Below are positions 8,504-17,530 of a DNA stretch of 64,000 nt, piece after piece. Positions within the stretch are counted from its first letter, which is position 1. Every line of letters begins with the position of its first letter. Position numbers and translations under genes: made by a program. Origin of the DNA: Ruegeria arenilitoris (lineage in GTDB: Bacteria; Pseudomonadota; Alphaproteobacteria; Rhodobacterales; Rhodobacteraceae); contig NZ_WQCA01000008.1 in assembly GCF_013032445.1 (NCBI RefSeq), positions 219,226 to 283,225 of the forward strand. Reading direction: 5' to 3'. A model generated the notes under the pieces. The model made no database searches, had not been told where the DNA came from, and worked only from the letters and a program-made list of their open reading frames with translations.

Positions 8504-9394
8504 ATGTTATATATTTCACTGCGCCAATATGAATATGTCTGCGCCATCGGACGGCATGGCAGCCTGTCCGCCGCCGCGCAGCACCTGAACGTTTCGCAAC
8601 CAGCACTGTCCAACGCACTAACCCGGGTCGAAGAACAACTGGGCTATCCCCTGTTTGCCCGCAGGCGCGGTGCGGCAATGGCTCTTACCCCACAGGGCCG
8701 CAGTTTCATCGAAGAAGCCGAGGCCTTGCTGGCCAGCGCCGCCCGGCTGGAAAACGCCACCGATACCGGCACGGGCAAGGCCCGGTTACGGCTGGGGTGT
8801 TTCGTCGATCTGGCTCCGTTTCTGCTGGCCCGTGCGCTGCGGCAATTGCGCGCCGAGATGCCGGATGTGGTGGTATCCTACAGGGTGGACAGTTTCGAAG
8901 GGTTGATTTCCGGCCTGATCGACGGGCGGATCGACCTCGCGCTGACCTACGGGCTGAGCATGGACGCGACGTTCACCCGGCACACGCTGTACACCAGCTC
9001 TCCGCGCGCGCTTTTTTCGCCGGATCACCCTTTGGCCTCGAATAGCCAGGTTTCCATGCGCGACCTAGCCACCCATCCGTTGATCCTGTCCGAAGAAGGC
9101 CTATCCGCACAACACGTGTTAGGGCTGTTTCGGCAGATCGGAGAAAGCCCGAAAGTGGCCCACCGCGCGGCCTCGCTGGAAATTCAACGCAGCCTCGCGG
9201 CCCACAATGAGGGCGTTGCGATCAGCTATGCCAACCCACCTGCCGAGGTCAGCTATGACGGGATGCCCCTGCTAAGCCTGCCGATTTCAGACCCGTTTGC
9301 AGCCGAACCCGTGGTACTGGCCCGACATGGCACAGGCCCCACCGATGCGCATACGTCGCTCGCCGAGCGGGCACTGACAGGACTGGTGACGTGA
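8504..9394 (+). CDS. LysR family transcriptional regulator
   Basis: This 296-residue regulator has an N-terminal winged helix-turn-helix (GSLSAAAQHLNVSQPALSNA, with EEQLGYPLFAR just after). A periplasmic-binding-like effector domain runs from about residue 90 to the end. I start at the ATG giving MLYISLRQYEYVCAIG; the open frame extends much further upstream only because it is antisense to the dioxygenase gene. Divergence from that gene suggests local control. The inducer is unknown. Confidence 0.92.
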   Translation: MLYISLRQYEYVCAIGRHGSLSAAAQHLNVSQPALSNALTRVEEQLGYPLFARRRGAAMALTPQGRSFIEEAEALLASAARLENATDTGTGKARLRLGCFVDLAPFLLARALRQLRAEMPDVVVSYRVDSFEGLISGLIDGRIDLALTYGLSMDATFTRHTLYTSSPRALFSPDHPLASNSQVSMRDLATHPLILSEEGLSAQHVLGLFRQIGESPKVAHRAASLEIQRSLAAHNEGVAISYANPPAEVSYDGMPLLSLPISDPFAAEPVVLARHGTGPTDAHTSLAERALTGLVT

Positions 9395-9396
9395 GG

Positions 9397-9813
9397 TTAT
9401 TTCTTCCGCAGACGGATCACGACGTCGACCGAGGCGATCTCGACCCCGTCGGGGGCCTCGGGCAGGCGCTGAATCACCAGCTGATCTGAAGGCGCGTCGC
9501 TCAGGCGGGTTTCATCTTCCCAGTAGAAATGGGGGTGATCATGGGTATTGGTATCGAAATAGCTTTTTGAACCGTCCACCGTGATTTCCTGCAAAACACC
9601 GGCTTCGCAAAACGCACGCAGCGTGTTGTAGACTGTTGCAAGAGAAACGGCATCGCCGTTCTTCTTAGCCGATTCAAACAAGCTTTCCGCCGTGACATGG
9701 CGATGACGGCCGTCGCCAACCAGCAGCTCGGCCAAAGCCATACGCTGACGCGTCGGGCGCAATCCCGCATCGACCAACCAATTTGTGGCTCTGCTCTGGC
9801 TTTGAGGTGTCAT
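9397..9813 (-). CDS. irr: Fur-family iron response regulator Irr
   Basis: This 138-residue protein has a Fur-type winged helix (LRPTRQRMALAELL, VSLATVYNTLRAF) and the Irr hallmark HRHVTAE in place of the usual Fur sequence. NTHDHPHFYW lies in the dimer/metal region. It lacks the CxxC zinc motifs of Fur. In alphaproteobacteria Irr senses haem status and controls iron genes. Irr divergent from fabA is a common arrangement in Rhodobacterales. The 188-base intergenic region contains a dyad. Confidence 0.9.
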   Translation of the reverse strand: MTPQSQSRATNWLVDAGLRPTRQRMALAELLVGDGRHRHVTAESLFESAKKNGDAVSLATVYNTLRAFCEAGVLQEITVDGSKSYFDTNTHDHPHFYWEDETRLSDAPSDQLVIQRLPEAPDGVEIASVDVVIRLRKK

Positions 9814-9864
9814 GAATCCGATACCCGTTTGTTGCTGACTTATATATAAGTGCTCATGTCAGGT

Positions 9865-9880
9865 AATTTCAAATGAAATT
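9865..9880. promoter_or_regulatory. inverted repeat in irr-fabA control region
   Basis: AATTTCA and TGAAATT are separated by two bases, a perfect 7-bp dyad. It lies between the divergent irr and fabA genes. It is AT-rich, of operator size and well placed to affect both promoters. It does not match the usual Irr box (TTTAGAA-type) exactly, so the binding protein is unknown. Confidence 0.4.
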
Positions 9881-10001
9881 CATTCGCAAAGATTGCCCTG
9901 AACACAACATGATGTGGGCGACCGCTCTTGCAGGACCTTGCATACGGGTGCTAGGTGAGGCCAGATTATAGAAACGGACCCCTGGCAGGAGAGGCGGCAG
10001 A

Positions 10002-10511
10002 ATGGCCCAATTCCCGAGCAGCTTTGACAAGGACGATCTGCTGAAATGCGCCCGAGGCGAATTATTCGGCCCCGGCAATGCGCAGTTGCCTGCTCCGCCA
10101 ATGCTGATGATGGACCGGATCACCGATATCTCGGCTGATGGCGGCGCGCATGGAAAAGGTCACGTTCTGGCCGAGTTCGATATCACCCCGGACTTGTGGT
10201 TCTTTGACTGCCATTTCCCCGGCAACCCGATCATGCCGGGCTGTCTTGGGCTGGATGGTCTGTGGCAGTTGACCGGGTTCAATCTGGGCTGGCGCGGCTG
10301 GCAGGGCCGCGGCATGGCCGTGGGCGTGGGTGAGGTCAAGCTGACTGGCATGGTACGCCCGGACCGCAAGATGTTGACCTATAAAATCGATTTCAAAAAG
10401 GCGATCCAGACCCGCCGCCTGACCATGGGTGTGGCGGATGGTATCGTCGAAGCGGACGGCGAAATGATTTACGACGTCAAAGACATGAAAGTCGTTCTGT
10501 CCGAAGCCTAA
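10002..10511 (+). CDS. fabA: 3-hydroxydecanoyl-ACP dehydratase/isomerase
   Basis: This 169-residue enzyme dehydrates 3-hydroxydecanoyl-ACP and isomerises the product to cis-3-decenoyl-ACP, the entry to unsaturated fatty acids. The hot-dog fold motif [20 protein letters not shown] carries the catalytic His, with the acidic partner in the following helix (GLDGLWQL). The N-terminal [20 protein letters not shown] is typical of FabA. AGGAGAGG precedes the ATG. fabB follows after 31 bases and then fabI, forming a fatty-acid operon. Confidence 0.97.
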   Translation: MAQFPSSFDKDDLLKCARGELFGPGNAQLPAPPMLMMDRITDISADGGAHGKGHVLAEFDITPDLWFFDCHFPGNPIMPGCLGLDGLWQLTGFNLGWRGWQGRGMAVGVGEVKLTGMVRPDRKMLTYKIDFKKAIQTRRLTMGVADGIVEADGEMIYDVKDMKVVLSEA

Positions 10512-10542
10512 GCCGGACCGGCCTGAAATAAGGAGCACGCAC

Positions 10543-11772
10543 ATGCGTCGAGTAGTTGTCACCGGTCTGGGGGTTGTTTCCTCCATCGGGAACAATGCCG
10601 AAGAGGTTCTGGCCTCGCTGAAGGCCGGCAAGTCCGGCATTGAGGCCAATGAGCAGATGGTTGAACACGGCTTTCGCAGCCAGATCGCCGGATCGCTGAA
10701 GATTGACGTGTCCGAGCATGTGGACAAGCGCACCCTGCGCTTCATGGGCCCCGGTGCGGCCTATGCCCATATCGCGATGAGCCAGGCGATCGCCGATGCC
10801 GGCTTGACTGAAGAGCAGGTGGTGAACCCGCGCACCGGTCTGGTTGCCGGGTCCGGTGGCCCTTCGACCAGTGCGATGCTGACCGCACATCAGACCGTGC
10901 TGAAAACCGGTGCGACTAAGCGGATTGGTCCGTTTGCGGTGCCCAAATGCATGTGCTCGACGATTTCCGCGAACCTTGCAACCGCGTTCAAGATCAAAGG
11001 CATCAACTACTCGATCACCTCGGCTTGCTCGACATCGTTGCATTGCATCGGCAACGCGGCAGAACAGATCATGCTGGGCAAGCAGGACGTTATGTTTGCT
11101 GGCGGCGGCGAGGAATTGGATTGGACCCTGTCTTGCCTGTTCGACGCGATGGGTGCGATGTCTTCGAAATACAATGACGCACCCGAGAAAGCCTCGCGGG
11201 CGTTCGATCAGGATCGCGACGGCTTCGTAATTTCGGGCGGTGGCGGCATCGTCGTGCTTGAGGATCTGGACCACGCGCTGGCGCGCGGCGCCAAGATTTA
11301 CGCCGAAGTCACCGGCTATGCCGCCACTTCGGACGGTCACGACATGGTGGCCCCCTCGGGCGAAGGCGGCGAGCGCGCGATGCGTCTGGCGCTGGGCACC
11401 CTGCCCGAAGGCCGCAAAGTCGATTATATCAACGCTCACGGCACCTCGACCCCGGTTGGCGATGTGGGCGAGGTCGAAGCCGTCCGCCGCATCTTTGGCG
11501 AAGGCAACGTGCCGCCGATTTCATCGACCAAGTCGATGACCGGCCACGCGCAGGGCGCTGCTGGCGCGCTAGAAGCCATATTCTGTCTGCTCATGCTGGA
11601 CAATGACTTTATTACTCCGTCGATCAACGTCGACACGCTTGCCGAAGGCATCCTGCCCGGTGAAATTGCAACTCAAGTAGTTGAAAACGCTGGTCTGGAC
11701 AGTGTCATGACCAATAGCTTCGGCTTTGGCGGCACTAACGGGTCCATGGTTCTGTCAAAATATAACGGGTGA
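10543..11772 (+). CDS. fabB: 3-oxoacyl-ACP synthase I
   Basis: This 409-residue KAS I elongates cis-unsaturated acyl-ACPs. The Cys-His-His triad is seen in [12 protein letters not shown] (Cys), [11 protein letters not shown] (His) and [13 protein letters not shown] (His, with the conserved Lys). It ends [19 protein letters not shown], the usual C-terminal glycine-rich loop. Pairing with fabA just upstream marks it as FabB and not FabF. AAGGAG precedes the ATG by a short spacer, and the stop is almost joined to the fabI start. Confidence 0.97.
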   Translation: MRRVVVTGLGVVSSIGNNAEEVLASLKAGKSGIEANEQMVEHGFRSQIAGSLKIDVSEHVDKRTLRFMGPGAAYAHIAMSQAIADAGLTEEQVVNPRTGLVAGSGGPSTSAMLTAHQTVLKTGATKRIGPFAVPKCMCSTISANLATAFKIKGINYSITSACSTSLHCIGNAAEQIMLGKQDVMFAGGGEELDWTLSCLFDAMGAMSSKYNDAPEKASRAFDQDRDGFVISGGGGIVVLEDLDHALARGAKIYAEVTGYAATSDGHDMVAPSGEGGERAMRLALGTLPEGRKVDYINAHGTSTPVGDVGEVEAVRRIFGEGNVPPISSTKSMTGHAQGAAGALEAIFCLLMLDNDFITPSINVDTLAEGILPGEIATQVVENAGLDSVMTNSFGFGGTNGSMVLSKYNG

Positions 11773-11777
11773 AAATG

Positions 11778-12569
11778 ATGTCGGATCTTCTCAAGGGCAA
11801 ACGCGGCCTGATAATGGGCGTGGCCAACGACCGCTCGATTGCTTGGGGCATTGCCAAAGCCATGCACGAGGCCGGCGCGGAACTGGCATTCACCTATCAA
11901 GGTGAAGCTTTCGGCAAACGGCTGGAACCCCTGGCCCAGAGCCTTGGCAGCGATTTCATGGTGGATGCGGATGTCACCGACGACGAGTCGCTGGACCACG
12001 CGTTTAGCGAATTGGGCGAACGCTGGCCGACGATTGATTTCGTGGTCCATGCGATTGCCTATTCGGACAAGTCAGAACTGACCGGCCGGTTCCTGAACAC
12101 CACTCGGGCGAACTTCAAACACTCGATGGACGTGTCGGCCTATTCCTTTATCGAGGTTGCACGCCGCGCCTATCCGCTGATGAAAGACAATGGCGGCTCG
12201 CTGCTGACTCTGACCTATCAGGGCTCGAATCGGGTTGTGCCGAACTACAACGTAATGGGCGTAGCAAAAGCAGCGCTGGAGTCGGCAACGCGCTATCTGG
12301 CCAACGACCTTGGCCCCGAAGGCATTCGCGTCAACGCCATCTCACCCGGCCCGATGAAGACGCTGGCGGGCGCGGCCATTGGTGGCGCACGCAAGACTTA
12401 CAAGTTCTGCGATCAGAACGCGCCAATGCGTTCGAACGCAACTCTTGAGGCCGTTGGTGGCACCGCCGTTTATCTTGCATCCGAAGCCGGTGCCTGCACC
12501 TCGGGCGAGATCATCAAAGTCGACGGTGGCTTCCACGTTCTGGGTATGCCGCAGCCAGATCACATGTGA
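11778..12569 (+). CDS. fabI: enoyl-ACP reductase (NADH)
   Basis: This short-chain dehydrogenase reduces enoyl-ACP with NAD(P)H in the last step of each elongation cycle. It has the FabI nucleotide motif GLIMGVANDRSIAWGIA and the catalytic Y-x6-K (YNVMGVAK). ISPGPMKTLA forms the substrate loop. Three in-frame starts lie close together (GTG 11769, ATG 11775, ATG 11778). I chose 11778 because GGGTGA is five bases upstream and MSDLLKGKRGLI is the usual N-terminus. It is the third gene of fabA-fabB-fabI. Confidence 0.95.
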   Translation: MSDLLKGKRGLIMGVANDRSIAWGIAKAMHEAGAELAFTYQGEAFGKRLEPLAQSLGSDFMVDADVTDDESLDHAFSELGERWPTIDFVVHAIAYSDKSELTGRFLNTTRANFKHSMDVSAYSFIEVARRAYPLMKDNGGSLLTLTYQGSNRVVPNYNVMGVAKAALESATRYLANDLGPEGIRVNAISPGPMKTLAGAAIGGARKTYKFCDQNAPMRSNATLEAVGGTAVYLASEAGACTSGEIIKVDGGFHVLGMPQPDHM

Positions 12570-12582
12570 CCCGATCTTTCCC

Positions 12583-12617
12583 TGCCCGCGCCAAGATTTA
12601 ACCATCTTTCGCGGGCA
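12583..12617 (+). terminator. GC-rich hairpin after fabI
   Basis: TGCCCGCG and CGCGGGCA form a perfect 8-bp stem. Inside it AAGAT and ATCTT form a second 5-bp stem around TTAACC. There is no T-run afterwards, so this is either a weak terminator or an mRNA-stabilising hairpin that ends the fab operon. It lies just before a possible small membrane-protein gene. Confidence 0.45.
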
Positions 12618-12628
12618 CGGATAGCGGC

Positions 12629-12814
12629 ATGAGCAAAGCAGAACACATCATCGCAAACACCTCTCGGACCTCCCGTCGCAAGCAAGGTTTTCTGGGACAA
12701 CGTGGGCGGATCGCCTTGTTGACCCTAACCATGCTGCTAATGCTGTTTGTGTTCTATACGCAAGCAGATGTACGCGCAGACTTCGCATCCTGGACCAGCC
12801 TGATTTCAGGCTGA
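12629..12814 (+). CDS. small single-span membrane protein (hypothetical)
   Basis: This is a 61-residue open frame. A basic N-terminal part (SRTSRRKQGFLGQRGR) is followed by one strong hydrophobic segment (IALLTLTMLLMLFVFYTQ) and a short tail. The positive-inside pattern suggests an N-in membrane anchor. I see no strong Shine-Dalgarno and do not recognise a family. It lies after the fabI hairpin and ends before the convergent FKBP gene. It may be real, but the evidence is the hydrophobic segment and the lack of overlap with other genes. Confidence 0.4.
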   Translation: MSKAEHIIANTSRTSRRKQGFLGQRGRIALLTLTMLLMLFVFYTQADVRADFASWTSLISG

Positions 12815-12837
12815 TCCAACTCACTGGCCCAACGTGG

Positions 12838-13266
12838 TCAGTTGACCGAGACGACCTCAATATCGAAAATCAGGTCCTGACCGGCCAGAGGGTGGTTTGC
12901 GTCAAGCGTAACAGTTGCCTCGTCGGAATCGACCACCGTCACCGGCACGGCCTGCCCGTCTGGTGTCTGCATCTGCAACTGGGTGCCGGGGTCCAGCGGA
13001 ACGTCATCCGGGAAGCCTTCACGCGGAATTTGCTGACGCGCGGCGGGGTTGATCGGGCCATAGGCATCCACGCAGGCGATCTCAACCCGCTTTTTCTCAC
13101 CCACGGTCAGACCCGGCATGGCCGTATCCAGCCCGGGGATGATCTGGCCTGACCCGACCACAAATTCCAACGGATCGCGCCCTTCGGAGCTGTCGAACAC
13201 ATTGCCGTCCAACAGCGTCCCTGTGTAGTGGATGCGAACCGTGTCGCCTTGTTTGATCTCGGTCAT
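12838..13266 (-). CDS. FKBP-type peptidyl-prolyl isomerase (SlyD-like)
   Basis: This is a 142-residue SlyD/FkpB-like isomerase. It starts with GDTVRIHYTGTLLDGNVFDS, followed by PLEFVVGSGQIIPGLDTAMPG, the FKBP active-site strand. An insert-in-flap domain occupies the middle, and it ends HPLAGQDLIFDIEVVSV. It lacks the His-rich metal tail of E. coli SlyD. It is cytoplasmic, as there is no signal peptide, and probably a folding helper. It stands alone on the minus strand. Confidence 0.9.
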   Translation of the reverse strand: MTEIKQGDTVRIHYTGTLLDGNVFDSSEGRDPLEFVVGSGQIIPGLDTAMPGLTVGEKKRVEIACVDAYGPINPAARQQIPREGFPDDVPLDPGTQLQMQTPDGQAVPVTVVDSDEATVTLDANHPLAGQDLIFDIEVVSVN

Positions 13267-13393
13267 AGGTGGCCTCCGGCCGTTAAGGGTTTAAGCGACC
13301 AAACCTAGGGAGTGACACGGCATTGTAAACCCTCCCCCCTTTTGCGCCTGCAACTCTTGTGCCAACCTGCGCGCGATTAAGGGAGGGGTACTG

Positions 13394-14080
13394 ATGCCAA
13401 TAACCACATGCGTATTCGACGCCTATGGCACGCTGTTCGACGTCGCCGCCGCCGCGCGGCAGGCGGCAGCCGAGCCTGGTTTCGAGAAGCTGCAGCAGAA
13501 ATGGCCCGAACTGGCCAATCACTGGCGGCTGAAGCAGCTGCAATACACTTGGCTGCGCGCAATCACCGACGCCCATGCCGATTTCTGGGATGTGACCCAA
13601 GACGGGCTGGACTGGGCACTTGAGGCCACCGGGCTGGACGGCGACCCGGTTATGCGCCAGCGACTGCTGGATCTGTATTGGGAGTTGCAGGCCTACCCCG
13701 AGGTTCCCCAGATGCTGGTTGATCTGAAGGCCGGAGGGCTGAACACCGCGATTCTGTCGAACGGGTCGCTGCCAATGCTGGATGGTGCGGTGCAGTCGGC
13801 TGGGATTGGTGATGTTTTGGACGATGTTCTGTCGGTTGAAACCGTGGGTGTCTTCAAACCCCATTCCAGCGTCTATGATCTGGTTCAACAGAGATTTGGC
13901 TGCGCCCGTGATGAAGTTCTGTTTGTCAGCTCAAACGGCTGGGATGCTGCAGGGGCCAGTGGTTATGGCTTTGAAACCGCGTGGGTGAACAGGGCAAAAG
14001 AGCCAATGGACCGCTTGCCATGGGAACCAACGCATGTACTGTCCGACCTGACAAGAATCCCTCAACTGGCTGGACTTTAA
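13394..14080 (+). CDS. haloacid dehalogenase, type II
   Basis: This is a 228-residue HAD hydrolase of the L-2-haloacid dehalogenase type. The nucleophile is in FDAYGTLFDV. ILSNGSLPML carries the Ser/Asn motif, KPHSSVYDL the Lys, and SSNGWDAAGASGYGF the type II dehalogenase loop. It would release halide from 2-haloalkanoic acids, though phosphatase side activity cannot be excluded. Its TAA overlaps the ATG of the next gene by one base, so the two are coupled. Confidence 0.88.
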   Translation: MPITTCVFDAYGTLFDVAAAARQAAAEPGFEKLQQKWPELANHWRLKQLQYTWLRAITDAHADFWDVTQDGLDWALEATGLDGDPVMRQRLLDLYWELQAYPEVPQMLVDLKAGGLNTAILSNGSLPMLDGAVQSAGIGDVLDDVLSVETVGVFKPHSSVYDLVQQRFGCARDEVLFVSSNGWDAAGASGYGFETAWVNRAKEPMDRLPWEPTHVLSDLTRIPQLAGL

Positions 14081-14907
14081 TGGCATTTTTCACGACTTCC
14101 GACGACAGGCGCCTCTACTACTCCGATACCGGGTCCGGAACCCCGGTGCTGTGCCTTGCCGGATTGACCCGTAACAGCCGGGATTTCTCGTTCCTCACGC
14201 CGCATATCTCTGACCTGCGGATGATCACGATGGATTACCGGGGCCGCGGGCACTCGGACTACGACCCGGACTTCATGAACTACAACGTTCTGCGTGAATC
14301 CCATGACGCAATCGAATTGCTGGATCATTTGGGGCTGGATCGCGTGGCCGTTCTGGGCACATCACGCGGCGGTCTGATTGCGATGGCACTGGCCGCCAGC
14401 CACCCCGAACGCCTGTCCGCCGTAGTCCTGACAGATGTGGGGCCGGTCATTGAGACCTCGGGTATGGCCAAGATCATGGATTATGTCGGGCGACCGCCGG
14501 CGGCGAAGACATATGACGAGGCAGCAGCTACCCTGCAGCAAGTGATGGAGCCGCAATTCCCCGGCGTCCCGCTTAGCAGGTGGCGCGCGCAGGCCGAGGT
14601 TCAGTATGAACAGACCGAGGACGGTTTGGCTCTGCGCTATGATCCCGCCTTGCGCAAGGCCTTGCTGGATCAGGCCGCTGCCGGGGCCATCCCGGATATG
14701 TGGATGTTCTTTGAAGCGCTGCGCGACATCCCGACCGGCGTCATACGGGGCGCGAACTCGGACGTTCTCGGCAAAGAAACGCTGAGCGAAATGCACAAAC
14801 GCCATCCCGGTCTTATCTCAGTTGAGGTTCCGGATCGCGGGCATGTTCCGTTTCTGGATGAACCGCAGTCGCTGGACCTTATTCGCAAGGTATTGGACGC
14901 CGCATGA
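14080..14907 (+). CDS. alpha/beta hydrolase
   Basis: This is a 275-residue alpha/beta-fold hydrolase. The nucleophile elbow is LGTSRGGLIAM, the oxyanion region is LCLAGLTRNSRDFSFL, and the catalytic His is in PDRGHVPFLDEP. The start is fixed by the one-base overlap with the dehalogenase stop; the longer open frame from 13981 lies inside that gene. It is coupled by ATGA to the PLP dehydratase downstream. The substrate is unknown. Confidence 0.85.
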   Translation: MAFFTTSDDRRLYYSDTGSGTPVLCLAGLTRNSRDFSFLTPHISDLRMITMDYRGRGHSDYDPDFMNYNVLRESHDAIELLDHLGLDRVAVLGTSRGGLIAMALAASHPERLSAVVLTDVGPVIETSGMAKIMDYVGRPPAAKTYDEAAATLQQVMEPQFPGVPLSRWRAQAEVQYEQTEDGLALRYDPALRKALLDQAAAGAIPDMWMFFEALRDIPTGVIRGANSDVLGKETLSEMHKRHPGLISVEVPDRGHVPFLDEPQSLDLIRKVLDAA

Positions 14908-15878
14908 GCACTTTGCAAATGATCGAAGCCGCCGCCGAGCGGTTGAAGGGCCACGTTCGGGAAACGCCCCTTCTGACTTCGCCATTTCTGGATGAACTGG
15001 CGGGGCGCCGGGTGCTGGTGAAACCCGAATGCCTGCAACATACCGGCAGCTTCAAGTTTCGTGGCGCGTGGTCGGCGATCTCGGTTTTGGACGAGGCGGA
15101 TCGGCAGCGTGGGGTAATCGCCTTTTCCTCGGGCAACCATGCACAGGGCGTGGCTTATGCCGCCACGCAACACGGAATTTCGTCGGTAATTGTTATGCCT
15201 TCGGATGCGCCGCAGTTGAAGATCAACAACACCCGCGCCCTGGGCGGTGAAGTGGTTCTGTACGACCGTGCCAATGAAAGCCGCGAAGAGATTGGCGAGG
15301 CGCTGGCGGCCGAACGTGGCCTGACCCTGATCCGCCCCTACGACGAACCGCAGGTGATTGCTGGCCAAGGCACCACCGGGTTGGAGCTTGCCCGGCAAGC
15401 CGCCGAGATGGGCGTCGAGCAGGCCGATGTACTGGTCTGCTGCGGGGGTGGCGGGCTGACCTCGGGGATTGCGCTGGCCCTGGAAGCTCATGCGCCCGGC
15501 CTGCGCGCCCGCCCGTGCGAGCCCGAAGGGTTCGACGATGTTAAACGCTCTCTGGCAACGGGCCGGATACAGAACAACAATGCTGCTTCGGGAAATATCT
15601 GTGACGCGATCCTGACGCCGCAGCCGGGGCAGATCACCTTTCCGATCCTGAGCCGCCTGTGCGGGCCGGGCCTGTCGGTCACCGAAGAAGAAGCGATGCG
15701 GGCCATGGCGCAGGCCTTCCTGCGACTGAAACTAGTGTTGGAACCGGGCGGTGCGGTGTCACTGGCCTCGGCCCTGTTTCGTCGTGACGAGATCGAAGGC
15801 GAAGCGGTGATCGTTGTGGCATCGGGGGGCAATGCAGACCCCGAAGTATTTGGAAAAGCACTGGAATTCCTGACCTGA
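14904..15878 (+). CDS. threonine/serine dehydratase-like PLP enzyme
   Basis: This is a 324-residue fold-type II PLP enzyme. The Schiff-base Lys is in TGSFKFRGAWSA. SSGNHAQGVAYAA binds the substrate carboxylate and CCGGGGLTSGIALAL binds the phosphate. It lacks the C-terminal ACT domain of biosynthetic IlvA, so it resembles catabolic threonine/serine dehydratases or hydroxyamino-acid ammonia-lyases. It is the third gene of a coupled run with a dehalogenase and a hydrolase. Confidence 0.85.
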   Translation: MSTLQMIEAAAERLKGHVRETPLLTSPFLDELAGRRVLVKPECLQHTGSFKFRGAWSAISVLDEADRQRGVIAFSSGNHAQGVAYAATQHGISSVIVMPSDAPQLKINNTRALGGEVVLYDRANESREEIGEALAAERGLTLIRPYDEPQVIAGQGTTGLELARQAAEMGVEQADVLVCCGGGGLTSGIALALEAHAPGLRARPCEPEGFDDVKRSLATGRIQNNNAASGNICDAILTPQPGQITFPILSRLCGPGLSVTEEEAMRAMAQAFLRLKLVLEPGGAVSLASALFRRDEIEGEAVIVVASGGNADPEVFGKALEFLT

Positions 15879-15936
15879 CATGAATCAATGATTGGGTCAC
15901 TGTGATGTCTTAACGTATGGCGACGGGGATTGAGTC

Positions 15937-16734
15937 ATGCAGATCTTGGATCTTGGCGAGGTGCAGTTGCACTATCGGGTCGATGGTGATCCGGATGGTG
16001 CGCCAATTGTTTTTGCCAACTCACTGGGCACCGATCTGCGTCTATGGGACGCTGTGTTGCCTCACCTGCCTGCGGGCCTGCGGATCATCCGCTATGACAA
16101 ACGCGGGCATGGGTTGTCGTCGCAGCCCCCGGCTCCCTATTCCATGGGTGCGCTGGTGCGCGATGCCGAGGCGCTGCTGGAGCATCTGAACGTGCGGGAT
16201 TGCGTTTTTGTCGGCCTGTCCATCGGCGGGCTGATCGCACAGGGTCTGGCGGTGAAGCGGATGGATCAGGTCCGTGCGCTGGTTCTGTCGAACACGGCCG
16301 CCAAGATTGGCATCCCTTCGATCTGGCAGGATCGGATGGACGCAGTGCATCAAGGCGGTATCGAAGCACTGGCCGATGCGACGATGGAGCGGTGGTTTTC
16401 GAAGAATTACCGTGCCTCGCCCGATCATCTGTTCTGGCGCAACATGATGGTGCGACAGCCCGTGGACGGGTATCTGGGCTGTTGCGCCGCGATCTCAGGC
16501 ACGGATTTCTACACCCCCACCAGCGGCCTGCGCCTGCCCACGCTGGGAATTGCAGGCAGCGAGGATGGCTCGACCCCACCCGATTTGGTGCGCGAAACGG
16601 TCGACCTGATCCCCGGCTCGAAATTCGAACTGATGCGCCGGGCCGGTCACCTGCCCTGCGTCGAACAACCGGCGGAATACGCGGCTCTGCTACGGGGTTT
16701 CCTGACCGAAACCGGACATTTAGAAGGAGCGTGA
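15937..16734 (+). CDS. pcaD: 3-oxoadipate enol-lactonase
   Basis: This 265-residue alpha/beta hydrolase is closest to PcaD, which opens 3-oxoadipate enol-lactone in the beta-ketoadipate pathway. Visible features are the N-terminal VQLHYRVDGDPDGAPIVFAN, the nucleophile elbow GLSIGGLIAQG and the His in RRAGHLPCVEQP. No other pca genes are near, so a role in aromatic catabolism is inferred from sequence alone. The next hydrolase starts two bases after its stop. Confidence 0.78.
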   Translation: MQILDLGEVQLHYRVDGDPDGAPIVFANSLGTDLRLWDAVLPHLPAGLRIIRYDKRGHGLSSQPPAPYSMGALVRDAEALLEHLNVRDCVFVGLSIGGLIAQGLAVKRMDQVRALVLSNTAAKIGIPSIWQDRMDAVHQGGIEALADATMERWFSKNYRASPDHLFWRNMMVRQPVDGYLGCCAAISGTDFYTPTSGLRLPTLGIAGSEDGSTPPDLVRETVDLIPGSKFELMRRAGHLPCVEQPAEYAALLRGFLTETGHLEGA

Positions 16735-16736
16735 CA

Positions 16737-17459
16737 ATGGCAGATTTCCTGTTGGTACATGGGTCCTGTCACGGAGCCTGGTGTTGGCGCGATCTGATCC
16801 CCGCGCTTGAGGCCTTGGGCCATTCGGCACGCGCCATCGATATGCCGAGCCACGGCGCGGACCCGACGCCGATTGCCGATGTCACGCTGGACGGCTGCCG
16901 GGATGCGGTTCTGTCGGCCTCAACCCCGCAGACGATTATCGTCGGCCATTCCTGGGGGGGTTATCCGATCAGCGCGGCCGCCGAGGCCAACCCCAAAGCC
17001 ATGCGGGCGCTGATCTATCTGTGCGCCTATGTTCCACAGGACGGCCTGTCTATGGTCGAGATGCGCAGGAGGGCCCCGCGTCAACTGATCGTCGACGCTG
17101 TCGAAAAATCCACCGACGGTTTGTCTTACGCAGTAAGGCCAGAGAAGGTGCGCGACCTTTTCTACCACGATTGCGCACCGGAAATCGTGCCTTATGCCTT
17201 CGCGCGTCTTTGTCGGCAGGCCGTTGCCCCGCAGGAAACCCCTCTTCCTTTGTACGGCAATTTCGCACGCGTCCCCAAGGCCTATATTCGCGCCACAGAC
17301 GACCACACAATTCCGACAGAGTACGAAGAAGAAATGAGCCACATCGCGCCCGAAGAGTTGCGCGCAACGATCAACAGCTCTCATTCTCCGTTCTTCTCGC
17401 ACCCCCGCCATCTGGCGGAAATTCTGGACGATCTGGAACAAAAATTGCCGGCGGCCTAA
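16737..17459 (+). CDS. alpha/beta hydrolase, plant-esterase-like
   Basis: This is a 240-residue hydrolase. ADFLLVHGSCHGAWCWRDL resembles the start of salicylate/methyl-ester esterases and hydroxynitrile lyases. The nucleophile is in GHSWGGYPIS and the catalytic His in SSHSPFFSHPRHLAEIL. AGAAGGAGCGTGACA before the ATG holds a good ribosome site. The longer open frame from 16200 overlaps pcaD and is not used. The substrate is unknown. Confidence 0.82.
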   Translation: MADFLLVHGSCHGAWCWRDLIPALEALGHSARAIDMPSHGADPTPIADVTLDGCRDAVLSASTPQTIIVGHSWGGYPISAAAEANPKAMRALIYLCAYVPQDGLSMVEMRRRAPRQLIVDAVEKSTDGLSYAVRPEKVRDLFYHDCAPEIVPYAFARLCRQAVAPQETPLPLYGNFARVPKAYIRATDDHTIPTEYEEEMSHIAPEELRATINSSHSPFFSHPRHLAEILDDLEQKLPAA

Positions 17460-17530
17460 CCAAGCGTAACGGGTGCTTCACACGTGAACCAAGCGTGCTA
17501 GGGTCCGGTTAAAACTTGCGACTGGGTGCC

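Noticed and set aside
17458..17496. Direct repeat AACCAAGCGT twice, 29 bases apart, before the MFS gene
   Set aside because: There are only two copies of ten bases and no further structure; a regulator site is possible but weak.
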